Below, piece by piece: positions 43,487 through 53,732 of a DNA stretch of 64,000 nt (position 1 is the first letter of the stretch; each line of letters starts with the position of its first letter). The translations under genes and the position numbers were made by a program. The DNA lies in the NCBI GenBank assembly GCA_037043235.1, contig JAWRVZ010000276.1, forward strand, positions 497,001-561,000, written 5' to 3'. The DNA comes from Rhodeus uyekii. Its lineage: Eukaryota; Chordata; Actinopteri; Cypriniformes; Acheilognathidae. Below the pieces are notes generated by a model. The model made no database searches. It saw only the letters and a program-made list of their open reading frames with translations, and was not told the origin of the DNA.

Positions 43487-43925
43487 GTTCAGTGTTTTAG
43501 TCCCTTGAAATTATTTTGGTTACAGACGTCTAAATACACTCAAGAAATAACAAAATCAATATGGTTTGTAAAAAGCATGAGTAAAACCTTTCAATTATAA
43601 ATTGACAGTTGAATTTATATCAGATGCATGTTGCATATTTAATTTCAAAACGAACTTACCTGTCGAAACAAACTTACCTGTTGGAGATCGGAATATCAAA
43701 GTTTATGAAAGATCACAAACTTATTGGCTTTGAATAAACCCTGAGCAGGGGTTCATCCAAATATCATAGACTTATAAAGCTTATCATAGACTTAAAGGGA
43801 GTCTTGAAATTACTTTGGTTACAGACGTCTAAATACACTCAAGAAATAACAAAATCAGTATGGTTTGTAAAAAGCATGAGTAAAACCTTTCAATTATAAA
43901 TTGACAGTTGAATTTATATCAGATG
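43487..43925 (+). repeat. Interspersed repeat with internal 100-bp duplication
   Basis: It matches 52,460-52,760 (ACAGACGTCTAAATAC, CAATTATAAATTGACAGTTG and ACCCTGAGCAGGGGTTCATC). Within it, about 43,505-43,625 is repeated at 43,803-43,926. L1 lacks this block at the place where L2 has it (between 54,175 and 54,180), so it moves independently of L. Confidence 0.65.
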
Positions 43926-43926
43926 C

Positions 43927-44117
43927 AATTAGAAGCTGGCTCCTGGGGGAGCGTCACTGCTGCGGCAGTGGAAGTTAGAGATAGCTTGCTCCTGCGGGAG
44001 CGGCACTGCTGCGGCAGTGGTAGTTAGAGAGAGCTTGCTCCTGCGGGAGCGGCACTGCTGCGGCAGTGGTAGTTAGAGATAGCTTGCTCCTGCTGGAGTG
44101 TCAGTGCTGCGGCAATG
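43927..44117 (+). repeat. Degenerate hairpin units
   Basis: Four diverged copies of the two-hairpin unit, for example GGCTCCTGGGGGAGC and CAGTGCTGCGGCAATG, with stems partly broken. Confidence 0.75.
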
Positions 44118-46229
44118 GAAGCAATGGCCATGAAGTTGTAAGTTGGGAGGAGCTGATGCTTAACAGAAGACCTTGTTTGAATGTGCGATCTGTTTGGTCT
44201 GATGTGGCTCTTGAAAGCTTCTGGAGACCAGCGGCGCAATGCTTGTATTACTGTTGGGAAAAGGCCTTGCACAGCCGTGGTTGCTGCACCTGTGCGAAAT
44301 GAATGGCTGGATGAATGGTCTGTTGGGAATCCGGTTTGGGGTAGCGTAGCTTTAAGAAGTTTGGAACCGGAACTTGTAATGGGGTGGAATCGTCTATAGA
44401 GAGTGGGACGGATAGGAGTTTAGCCTGCGAGTTTCTGAAATGAAAGTAGGCTGAGTGGATGTGATGGTGGGTTATGAGCATCTGAGGTAACCAAGCCAGT
44501 GTGAACATGGCTTCACTGCTGCGGCAGTGGGAAAATTCCCCCTTGGCTGACTCCTGCGGGAGTGTGGGGGAACATCATTGCTGCGGCAATGGGGGCAGCG
44601 GTGGAATCATTTCTATTTGAACTGAGCTCATGCGGGAGTGAGGGGGTGCATCACTACTGCGGAAAAGGAGAACTTCCTCTGAACTAATCGCGTGTTGGAT
44701 GATGGAGATTGTCCATTTCCTCGACTTCTGTTGTCTCTTGAGGCGGTGAAAGCCTTTTCTGGAGAGATTGATTTGATCGAATGTAACTCCTGAAGCTTCC
44801 GAAGACCTGCGGCCCAGTGCTTAGATCTGCTGGTTTTGGGACACGACATGTGGTGGGGTGATTTAAGTCTTCAGTGAAGAGTGGGTCGGATGGGAGTTTG
44901 GCCTGCTCTCTTAAATGAAGGTTGGCAACGAAGGATTGTTGCTGTCGGAGTAAGAAAGCCTTACAGTTTGGTCTCTCTTTCGTTGTGCAGCGCTGACGAG
45001 TCAGAATATGGATGGATTTGGCTTGAGGTTGGATGATGGAATCAGAGGAACTGGAATCTATATGGCTCGACCATGGCGTTGAGTGGTCGGACGACATTTG
45101 GGTAGAATCCTTGGCGGAGAGTAGGGATACGGATTTCCAACATGATTGGTTGTCTGGTGTCTGAGCTGGTGGGTTGCGTTCTTGATATGCCTTTGATGAG
45201 CAGAGGATTAGGTTTCGGCAGTGAGAAGTAGATTTCACCTAGGTAACCCATGGTGAAGCTGGCTTGGAAGTTCTTGGTGTTAATGGAATGCACTACGAGT
45301 CGGTGGTAGTGGGTAGAGACCATGTGGAGCAGACCACATGTGGAGTGGAAAGTCTTGAACTTTTCCACTCCACATGTAATCCTCCGAGGGAGTGGTTTGA
45401 AGCGGAAGCTTGAAGAATGAACATTTAGCGTCGATAAATATCAACTCTGAATATTGATGTACTGGTTGGGAATAGGTCCACCTCTGGTGGCAGCAGCCTT
45501 AAGTTCAGTTGGGATTTGCGTTCAACTGTTGTTGGCGACAGAGGTGGTTCTAAGCAGCAGTGTTTGTGGAATGGCATAGCAGAGAACGGGATGAAAGGAG
45601 AATTAGCATGGTGGAGAGAATTAGGTGGGAAAGGCCAGGGGCGAAGCCACTTGCGGAGGCAGCCTCACACTAGGATCGGAAGGGCGAACATAGGGGAAAA
45701 GTTAGGTACGTGCTGCCGTTGCTAACCCTGCACCGCTGGCGGGGGCAAGCTCGCACTTAAAGGGCGGCGTTTGTCGCTAGATGCTGGCATGTGAGGTGCA
45801 GTGCTGGAAAACTGCAGTGTGCTGCTGCGTCTTAATGCTTGGAAATCTGGTTTGCAAGGGAGAGATATGATTTAAGGAACGTACGTTTGAGGCATTTTGA
45901 AGGTAGAGTTGATTTGGAGATGGTACGGCTGACTGAAGCGAGACCTATTCTAGTTGATTTGCTTTGGTCGTCCTCCTTTACTATTGATACGAGTGCTGAG
46001 GTGTCGTAGGAAGTTGGGCAAGAAGGTGGATGTCTTGATGGTGGAGGTGAAGGCAAGCCTCGGCGTCATAGGGTGCGACAACGGAGCGGAAGAGCTGGCG
46101 ACCGCGTGGTGTTGTTGGAGGCTCGGTTGCAGTGTTTGTTGAGTGCAAGAGCTCCTTTCGACAGTGGGATACAATGAAGGAACTTGGGAGGAAGAGTTTA
46201 TCGTGAAACTGGTACATCTCAATCTTGGA
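44118..46229 (+). repeat. 2.1-kb segment shared by L1 and L2 (copy 1)
   Basis: Nearly colinear with 49,569-51,702 and highly similar, with small indels. It contains isolated hairpins CATTGCTGCGGCAATG (44,575-44,590) and ACTCCTGCGGGAGT (about 44,546-44,560), and a long hairpin at 45,336-45,377. Small ORFs on both strands are disrupted differently in the two copies, which argues against protein coding. Confidence 0.8.
45336..45377. repeat. 17-bp-arm hairpin in L1
   Basis: ACATGTGGAGTGGAAAG (45,336-45,352), a 7-base loop, then CTTTTCCACTCCACATGT (45,360-45,377); arms are complementary except for one extra T. It is conserved in L2 at 50,791-50,832. Confidence 0.85.
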
Positions 46230-46575
46230 CAGGGGTGGCCAACCTGTTCAGCATAATGAGCCTCAAAATAAAGCTTGTGGCTGCGGAGCCGCATGAAAGT
46301 TAAATTCGCATTTGTTGATGGGGTTTTTGACATTAGAAAGGTCTCGCACATATATCACACATTTAATATGTTTATAAATAAATTCTTTAATACTTTTTAC
46401 ATATGGCAACCCACGAGCTATGCAAGCATGCAGAGACAATGCGTCTGTGTAACGGTATATCATCTCATTGACGGTGACAGGAAGTATAAAAGTAAGCAGC
46501 GGCTTGGTAATGTAGTGATCGGTTGGAAAACGTCTCCGGTTACTATCGTAACCTCTGTAATTTTATCATATTCCG
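46230..46575. mobile_element. hAT element inside L1, left half
   Basis: It starts CAGGGGTGGCCAACC after ATCTTGGA. The right half is at 53,733-54,085, ending GGTTGGCTACCCCTG before TTCTTGGA. The S2-L2 composite splits it at CCG-TTT. The complete counterpart is at 51,703-52,356 in L2. Confidence 0.8.
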
Positions 46576-46578
46576 TTT

Positions 46579-46903
46579 CACGAGTTCACACTTACGATTG
46601 ATTCAGGAGCAATGAATGGTAAGCGTATTTGGCGAGCTGTCCGAGGAGAGGGCTCCGAGCTCGGTGTTAGCCCGAACCTGGAGCACTCCCCCCGTATCCT
46701 GACTTTGATAGGAACAATTAAGTGTGAGGAGTTGGGGTGGTGGAGGGATGCCGAAAAATGTCAAAGAGCTGTAGGTGAGTCGAACGTGTCTATATATACG
46801 TACTTCCTCTCCTGCTGATAGGATGAGGAGTAATTGCTGATGACGTGTTGATTGTATTAATCATTTGAACGTGCTCCTCCCGAACTTTGTTAATAAAACA
46901 TCA
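46579..46903 (+). mobile_element. Short element S2
   Basis: 325 bp, nearly identical to S1, with the same TATA box and AATAAA. Flanked by TTT at 46,576-46,578 and 46,904-46,906. L2 starts directly after the second TTT. Confidence 0.75.
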
Positions 46904-47315
46904 TTTCACGAGTTCACACTTACGATTGATTCAGGAGCAATGAATGGTAAGCGTATTTGGCGAGCTGTCCGAGGAGAGGGCTCCGAGCTCGGTGTTAGCC
47001 CGAACCTGGAGCACTCCCCCCAAAAATTGCAACCTAGTCGGACAGCCGCTGAAGATTTTGATGACCCCCCAAAGAATTGCAAGGTTACAGCTGGGGGGGT
47101 AGATTGTGAGTTCGGGAGGGCAGATGAATGTTGCTGTAGAGGGCTTGAGGTGCGGAGGGGATGATATGGCTTTAGCATTGGGTATGTGTTTGTTGTTCAA
47201 TTTGTTGCCAGAAAGAGAATTGGGTGTAATTTTGTTTCTGGGAGTATGAGGGGTACCTCTGAAACTACTCCCCTGGCTGCCATAGAAGGGAGGTATGAAG
47301 CCACCGCGGTAGGGG

Positions 47316-48215
47316 AAACCCCCGTGATCGCTGCGGGAGGCAGGAGGTACATCGCCGCTGCGACAGTGGAAACCCCTCGGGGCCGCTGCGGGAGGCAGGG
47401 GGTACATCGCCGCCGTGACGGTGGAAACCCCTCGGGGCCGCTGTGGGAGCAGGAGGCACGTCGCTGCCGTAGCAGTGGAAACCCCACGGGGCCCTCACAG
47501 CAGCAGGAGGCACGTCAGCGTCTTAGCAGGGGAAACCCCTCTGGCCCCCGCAGTAGCAGGAGGCACATCGCTGTTGCAGCAGGGGAAACCCCTCGGGGCC
47601 GCTGCAGGACCAAGGTGGTGCGTCGCCGCCGCGGTGGTGGAAACCCCCGTGGTCGCTGCGGGAGGCATGTCGCTGCCGTGGCAGTGGAAACCCCTCGGGG
47701 CTGTCGCGGGAGCAGGGGGCACTTTGCCGCTGCGACGGTGGAAACCCCTCGGGGCCGCTGTGGGAGCAGGAAGCACGTCGCCGCTGTGACGGTGGAAACC
47801 CCTCGGGGCTGCTGCAGGAGCAGGAGGCACGTCGCCGCTGTGACGGTGGAAACCCCTCGGGGCCGCTGTGGGAGCAGGGGGCACGTCGCCGCCGTGACGG
47901 TGGAAACCCCTCGGGGCTGCTGCAGGAGCAGGAGGCACGTCGCCACTGTGACGGTGGAAACCCCTCGGGGCCGCTGTGGGAGCAGGAGGCACGTCACTAC
48001 CGTAGCAGTGGAAACCCCTCGGGGCCCCCACAGCAGCAGGAGGCACGTCAACGTCACAGTAGGGGAAACCCCTCTGGGCCCCTGCAGCGGCAGGAGGTAC
48101 GTCAGCGTCGTAGCAGGGGAAAGCCCCTCTGAGCCCTTTCAGCGGCAGGAGGCACGTCAACGTCGTAGCAGGGGAAACCCCTCTGGGCCCCTGCAGCGGC
48201 AGGAGGCACGTCAGC
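47316..48215 (+). repeat. 54-bp tandem array, 17 units
   Basis: Units start with GGAAACCCCTCGGGGCCGCT and include GGGAGCAGGAGGCACGTCGC and a GTGACGGTGG or GTAGCAGTGG end. Spacing between GAAACCCC blocks is 54 bp in nearly all cases. 54 is a multiple of 3, so frames stay open on both strands (47,186-48,268 plus and 47,495-48,217 minus); these low-complexity ORFs are not supported as genes. CTGCGGGAGG and CTGCCGTGGCAGTGG variants suggest descent from the hairpin unit. Confidence 0.85.
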
Positions 48216-49568
48216 AATTAGAGGCTTGCTCCTGCGGGAGCGTCACTGCTGCGGCAGTGGAAAATTAGAAGCTTGCTCCTGCGGGAGCGTCACTGCTGCG
48301 GCAGTGGAAATTAGAAGCTTGCTCCTGCGGGAGCGTCACTGCTGCGGCAGTGGAAATTAGAGGCTTGCTCCTGCGGGAGCGTCACTGCTGCGGCAGTGGA
48401 ATTAGAGGCTTGCTCCTGCGGGAGCGTCACTGCTGCGGCAGTGGAAATTAGAGGCTTGCTCCTGCGGGAGCGTCACTGCTGCGGCAGTGGAAATTAGAGG
48501 CTTGCTCCTGCGGGAGCGTCACTGCTGCGGCAGTGGAAATTAGAAGCTTGCTCCTGCGGGAGCGTCACTGCTGCGGCAGTGGAAATTAGAAGCTTGCTCC
48601 TGCGGGAGCGTCACTGCTGCGGCAGTGGAAATTAGAAGCTTGCTCCTGCGGGAGCGTCACTGCTGCGGCAGTGGAAATTAGAGGCTTGCTCCTGCGGGAG
48701 CGTCACTGCTGCGGCAGTGGAAATTAGAGGCTTGCTCCTGCGGGAGCGTCACTGCTGCGGCAGTGGAAATTAGAGGCTTGCTCCTGCGGGAGCGTCACTG
48801 CTGCGGCAGTGGAAATTAGAGGCTTGCTCCTGCGGGAGCGTCACTGCTGCGGCAGTGGAAATTAGAAGCTTGCTCCTGCGGGAGCGTCACTGCTGCGGCA
48901 GTGGAAATTAGAAGCTTGCTCCTGCGGGAGCGTCACTGCTGCGGCAGTGGAAATTAGAGGCTTGCTCCTGCGGGAGCGTCACTGCTGCGGCAGTGGAAAT
49001 TAGAGGCTTGCTCCTGCGGGAGCGTCACTGCTGCGGCAGTGGAAATTAGAGGCTTGCTCCTGCGGGAGCGTCACTGCTGCGGCAGTGGAAATTAGAGGCT
49101 TGCTCCTGCGGGAGCGTCACTGCTGCGGCAGTGGAAATTAGAGGCTTGCTCCTGCGGGAGCGTCACTGCTGCGGCAGTGGAAATTAGAGGCTTGCTCCTG
49201 CGGGAGCGTCACTGCTGCTGCAGTGGAGGTTTAGAGAGAGCTGGAAGATAGAGAGAGCTTGCTCCTGCGGGAGCGTCACTGCTGCGGCAGTGGAAGTTAG
49301 AGAGAGCTGGAAGATGGAGAGAGCTTGCTCCTGCGGGAGCGTCACTGCTGCGGCAGTGGAAGTTAGAGAGAGCTGGAAGATAGAGAGAGCTTGCTCCTGC
49401 GGGAGCGTCACTGCTGCGGCAGTGGAAATTAGAAGCTTGCTCCTGCAGGAGCGTCACTGCTGCGGCAGTGGAAGTTAGCGAGTGCTTGCTCCTGCGGGAG
49501 CGTCACTGCTGCGGCAGTGAGAGTTAGAGAGAGCTTGCTCCTGCGGGAGCGTCACTGCTGCGGCAATG
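48216..49568 (+). repeat. Hairpin array B (about 22 units of 46 bp, then longer units)
   Basis: The unit is AATTAGAGGCTTGCTCCTGC followed by GGGAGCGTCACTGCTGCGGC and AGTGGA. Units are almost identical to each other from 48,216 to 49,220. Then three 66-bp units and several shorter ones follow to about 49,568. The two hairpins per unit are intact in nearly every copy. Confidence 0.9.
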
Positions 49569-51702
49569 GAAGCAGTGGCCATGAAGTTGTAAGTGGGGAG
49601 GAGCTGATGCTTAACAGAAGACCTTGTTTGAATGTGCGGTCTGTTTGGTCTGATGTGGCTCTTGAAAGCTTCTGGAGACCAGCGGCGCAATGCTTGTATT
49701 TACTGTTGGGAAAGGCCTTTGCACGGCCGTGGTTGCTGCACCTATGCGAAAAGGATGGCTGGATGAATGGTCTGTTGGGAATCCGGTTTGGGGTAGCGTA
49801 GCTTTAAGAAGTTTGGAACCGGAATTTGTAATGGGGTGGAATCGTCTATAGAGAGTGGGACGGATGGGAGTTTAGCCTGCGAGTTTCTGAAATGAAAGTA
49901 GGCTGAGTGGATGTGATGGTGAGTCATGAGCATCTGAGGTAACCAAGCCAGTGTGAACGTGGCTTCACTGCTGCGGCAGTGGGAAACTTCCCCCTTTTGC
50001 TGACTCCTGCGGGAGTGTGGGGGAACATCATTGCTGCGGCAATGGAGGCGGCAGTGGAATAATTTCCGTTTGAACTGAGCTCATGCGGGAGTGTGGAGGT
50101 GCATCACTACAGCGGGAAAGGAGAACTTCCACTGAACTAATCGCGAGTTGGATGATGGAGATTGTCCATTTCCTCGACTTCTGTTGTCTCTTGTGGCGGT
50201 GAAAGCCATTTCTGGGGAGACTGATTTGATCGAATGTAACTCCTGAAGCTTCCGATGACCTGCGGCCCAGTGTTTGGATCTGCCGGTTGGGACGCGGCAT
50301 GTGGTGGGGTGATTTAAGTCTTCTGTGAAGAGTGGGTCGGATGGGAGTTTGGCCTGATCTCTTAAATGAAGGTTGGCAACGAAGGATTGTTGCTGTTGGA
50401 GTAAAAGCCTTACGGTTTGGTCTCTCTTACTTTCGTTGTGCGGCGCTGACGAGTCGGAATATGGACGGATTTGGATTAAGGTTGGATGTGATAGAATCAG
50501 AGGAACTGGAATCTATATGGCTCGACCATGGCGTTGAGTGGTCGGACGACATTTGGGTAGAATCCTTGGCGGAGAGTAGGGGTACGGATTTCCAACATGA
50601 TTGATTGTCTGGTGTCTGAGCTGGTGGGTTGCGTTCTTGATATACCTTTGATGAGCAGAGGATTAGGTTTCGGTAGTGAGAAGTAGATTTCGCCTAGGTA
50701 ACCCATGGTGAAGCTGGCTTGGAAGTTCTTGGTGTTATTGGAATGCAATACGAGTCGGTGGTAGTGGGTAGAGACCATGAGGAGCAGACCACATGTGGAG
50801 TGGAAAGTCTTGAACTTTTCCACTCCACATGTAATCCTCCGAGGGAGTGGTTTGAAGCGAAAGCTTGAGGAATGAACGTTTAGCGTCGATAAATATCAAC
50901 TCTGAGTATTGATGTACTGGTTGGGAATAGGTCCACCTCTGGTGGCAGCAGCCTTAACTTCAGTTGGGATTTGCGTTCAACTGTTGTTGGCGACAGAGGT
51001 GGTTCTAAGCGGCAGTGTTTGTGGAATGGCATAGCAGAGAACGGGATGAAAGGAGAATTAGCATGGTGGAGAGAATTAGGTGGGAAAGGCCAGGGGGCGA
51101 AGCCACTTGCGGAGGCAGCCTCACGCTAGGATCGGAAGGCCGGGCTGCAGGCCTAACGTAGGGGAAAGGTTAGGTACGTGCTGCCGTTGCTAACCCTGCA
51201 CCGCTGGCGGAGGCAGGTTCGCACTTAAGGGGCGGCGTTTGTCGCTAGGTGCTGGCATGTGAGGTGCAGTGCTGGAAAGCTGCAGTGCTGCTGCGTCTTA
51301 ACGCTTGGAAATCTGGATTTGCAAGGGAGAGATATGAAGATTTAAGGAACGTACGTTCGAGACATTTTGAAGGTAGAGTTGATTTGGAGATGGTACAGCT
51401 GACTGGAGCGAGACCTATTCTAGTTAATTTGCTTTGGTCGTCCTCCTTTACTATTGATACGAGTGCTGAGGTGTCGTAGGAAGTTGGGCAAGAAGAAGGT
51501 GGATGTCTTGATGTTGGAGGTGAAGGCAAGCCTCGGCGTCATAGGGTGCGACAACGGAGCGGAAGGGCTGGCGACCGCGTGGTGTTGTTGGAGGGTCGGT
51601 TGCAGTGTTTGTTGAGTGCATGAGCTCCTTTCGACAGTGGGATACGGTGAAGGAACTTGAGAGGAAGAGTTTATCGTGAAACTGGTACATCTCAATCTTG
51701 GA
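49569..51702 (+). repeat. 2.1-kb shared segment (copy 2, in L2)
   Basis: Counterpart of 44,118-46,229. It keeps CATTGCTGCGGCAATG (about 50,028-50,043), ACTCCTGCGGGAGT (about 50,004-50,017) and the 17-bp-arm hairpin at 50,791-50,832. Confidence 0.8.
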
Positions 51703-51793
51703 CAGGGGTGGCCAACCTGTTCAGCATGAGCCTCGAAATAAGCTCATGGCTGCGGAGAGCCGCATGACAGACTGTTAAATTCGCATTTGTTGA

Positions 51794-51824
<31 letters not shown>

Positions 51825-52356
51825 ATGGCACCCCACGAGCTATACAAGCATGCAGAGACAATGCGTCTGTGAATTATATATGCGGGAAAACGATATATCA
51901 TCTCATTAACGGTGACAGGAAGTATAAAAGTAAGCAGCCTTGGTAATGTAGTGATCGGTTGGAAAACGTCTCCGGTTACTAACGTAACCTCTGTAATTTA
52001 ATCATATTCCGTTTAGAGAAGTATGAAGGAAATGCTATTTAAGATATTTATACCGTCTGGCAGCCGGATCTGCATCGCGCTACGATTGGCCAGTTGTCAA
52101 CTGCTGTTATCCATACATTTTCAGAAATGACGTGAAGGGGAGGAGTTCCCGAATGCATTTCATTAAACATCTCGTTCCTACTCTCGAAAGGGAACGCGCT
52201 TCTGCGCGCCTCTATTTGAATTCGGTAAAACATCGTGGCGGCTGACCTTGGCAGGATACATGTAAATTTATGTTTTTGTAGACAAAAGGTCTCAGCGGGC
52301 CGGATGAGAGCCGCGAAAGAGCAGTCAAAGAGCCGCATGCGGGTTGGCCGCCCCTG
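51703..52356. mobile_element. Complete non-autonomous hAT in L2
   Basis: 654 bp from CAGGGGTGGCCAACC to GGTTGGCCGCCCCTG, with TIRs of about 15 bp. Flanks are ATCTTGGA and GTCTTGGA, an 8-bp duplication with one mismatch. It includes a T run (about 51,797-51,818) and no transposase. Pairs of GAGCCGCATG motifs lie near both ends. Confidence 0.85.
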
Positions 52357-52448
52357 GTCTTGGACAATGTGGCGAAAGGTGGGGCATCACATGATCGCCT
52401 GCTAAATTTGAACACATTGGCTGGCGCTGAGCCAGAGAAAGCGCTCAA

Positions 52449-52797
52449 AGCTTGTTGCTGTTCAGTGTTTCAATCTCTTGAATTATTTTGATTACAGACG
52501 TCTAAATACGCGAGAAACAACAACAAAAACGATCAATATGGTTTGTAAAAACATTGATTTCCGTAAGTAAAACCTTTCAATTATAATATTGACAGTTGAA
52601 TTTATATCAGATGCATGTTGCATATTTAATTTCAAAACAACTTACCTGTTGGAAATCGAAATATCAAAGTTTATGAAAGTTCACAAACTTATTGTTTTTG
52701 AGTAAACCCTGAGCAGGGGTTCATCCAAATATCATAGACTTATAAAGCTTATCTTGGACTTAAAGGATTGAAACAGTGAAGGCAAAGAATTACTTTG
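52449..52797 (+). repeat. Extra interspersed repeat in L2
   Basis: Absent from the same position in L1 (GCGCTCAAA joins directly to AATAGAAAGTGC at about 54,176), so it is a later insertion in L2 or a deletion in L1. Related to 43,487-43,925. Confidence 0.65.
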
Positions 52798-53575
52798 AAA
52801 TAGAAAGTGCATATGGTTTCTTTTCAGCGAGTCCACTTAATAGCCGATTAAGTTGAAACAACAAGGCAGCGTTGGCAATAAGTGCTTGATTCTTGTGTGG
52901 GCGGCTGAGCGCGCGATCTGAAGTGGCGCGTGCGATTGGACTGTACTGCGCGCGATCTGGCTTCGGTGCGCGCTACTGCTTGAGTTGCGAGGAAGCAGCG
53001 CGTTACTTTAGAACAATCACATCTCAGACGTGGGTTCCCCGGAACAGTAGTATTGAGAGGGCACAACTGCTCGTGATTTAGTGATGCAGAAATAAAAGCG
53101 CCGGGAAGGATTACAGCTGCTCTTTTTGTGTGAGCTGACGGGCAGAGAGAGTGTGAGCTGAAACTGCAGCGCGGTCTGCTGAGGCTCGCGGCAGCGGCGG
53201 CGGCCTGGCTAGCAGGAAGAAAGCGGCATTGCCTGAGAGTCGAGCGTGTAGCTCGGCCAGCTTTATCGTCCTTTCTCAATGGCAGGAGCGATTAACAGCC
53301 GATGTAGAGCTGCTGGATACGGATGTTTACTTGGTGGCGAGAATGGCCTCAAGTCTTACTGTGCGTTGCTTGTTGTTGCTTAGGACCCGTTTGTTTGGTC
53401 TGGCACCCGTGATGTATTGCTGAGGGTGATATAATATAGTTAGCATGGTGTTGAGCGGATGAGGATCGCTACTGGGTCCGGAGGTTTTCGTGGAGAATCC
53501 ATCTAACGAGTGGAGCTCAATTTCGGGTGTATGGCGACCAGAAGGCGGAGCCACAATGCCGTAAACTGTCGAGCT
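52798..53575. other. GC-rich unique part of L2, repeated in L1 at 54,180-54,969
   Basis: Contains repeated GCGCGATCTG motifs and no supported ORF. The L1 version has an extra GCGCGATC unit near 54,290-54,320. Confidence 0.65.
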
Positions 53576-53732
53576 GCCGAAAAATGTCAAAGAGCTGTAG
53601 GTGAGTCGAACGTGTCTATATATACGTACTTCCTCTCCTGCTGATAGGATGAGGAGTAATTGCTGATGACGTGTTGATTGTATTAATCATTTGAACGTGC
53701 TCCTCCCGAACTTTGTTAATAAAACATAATTT

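Larger units (their letters stand above)
42524..46575 (+). mobile_element. Long element L1, left part
   Basis: It begins like S and diverges after GGAGCACTCCCCC at about 42,636. It then carries a hairpin array (42,757-43,480), a ~430-bp spacer repeat (43,487-43,925), four degenerate hairpin units (to about 44,117), a 2.1-kb segment (44,118-46,229) that is repeated in L2, and the left half of a hAT element (46,230-46,575). It continues at 53,733. Total without the nested composite is about 5.45 kb. No reading frame has recognisable protein features. Confidence 0.75.
46907..53729 (+). mobile_element. Long element L2
   Basis: 6,823 bp, complete. Order: common start (to about 47,020), a unique part, a 54-bp repeat array (47,316-48,215), a 46-bp hairpin array (48,216-49,220), more 66-bp units (to about 49,568), the shared 2.1-kb segment, a complete hAT element (51,703-52,356), an extra repeat (52,449-52,797), a GC-rich part (52,798-53,575) and the common end (53,576-53,729, ending AAAACATAA). 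It differs from L1 mainly by array type and the extra repeat. No conserved ORF is seen. Confidence 0.75.

Noticed and set aside
47186..48268. 360-codon plus ORF and 240-codon minus ORF in the 54-bp array
   Set aside because: Open because 54 is a multiple of 3. Low-complexity, not preserved in L1.
42797..49457. ORFs on both strands in the hairpin arrays
   Set aside because: They exist only where the unit is 66 bp; the 46-bp units break all frames. No domain and equal openness on both strands.
42757..49568. CRISPR-like array
   Set aside because: Repeats are regular, but there are no variable spacers, and the sequence is clearly eukaryotic transposon DNA.
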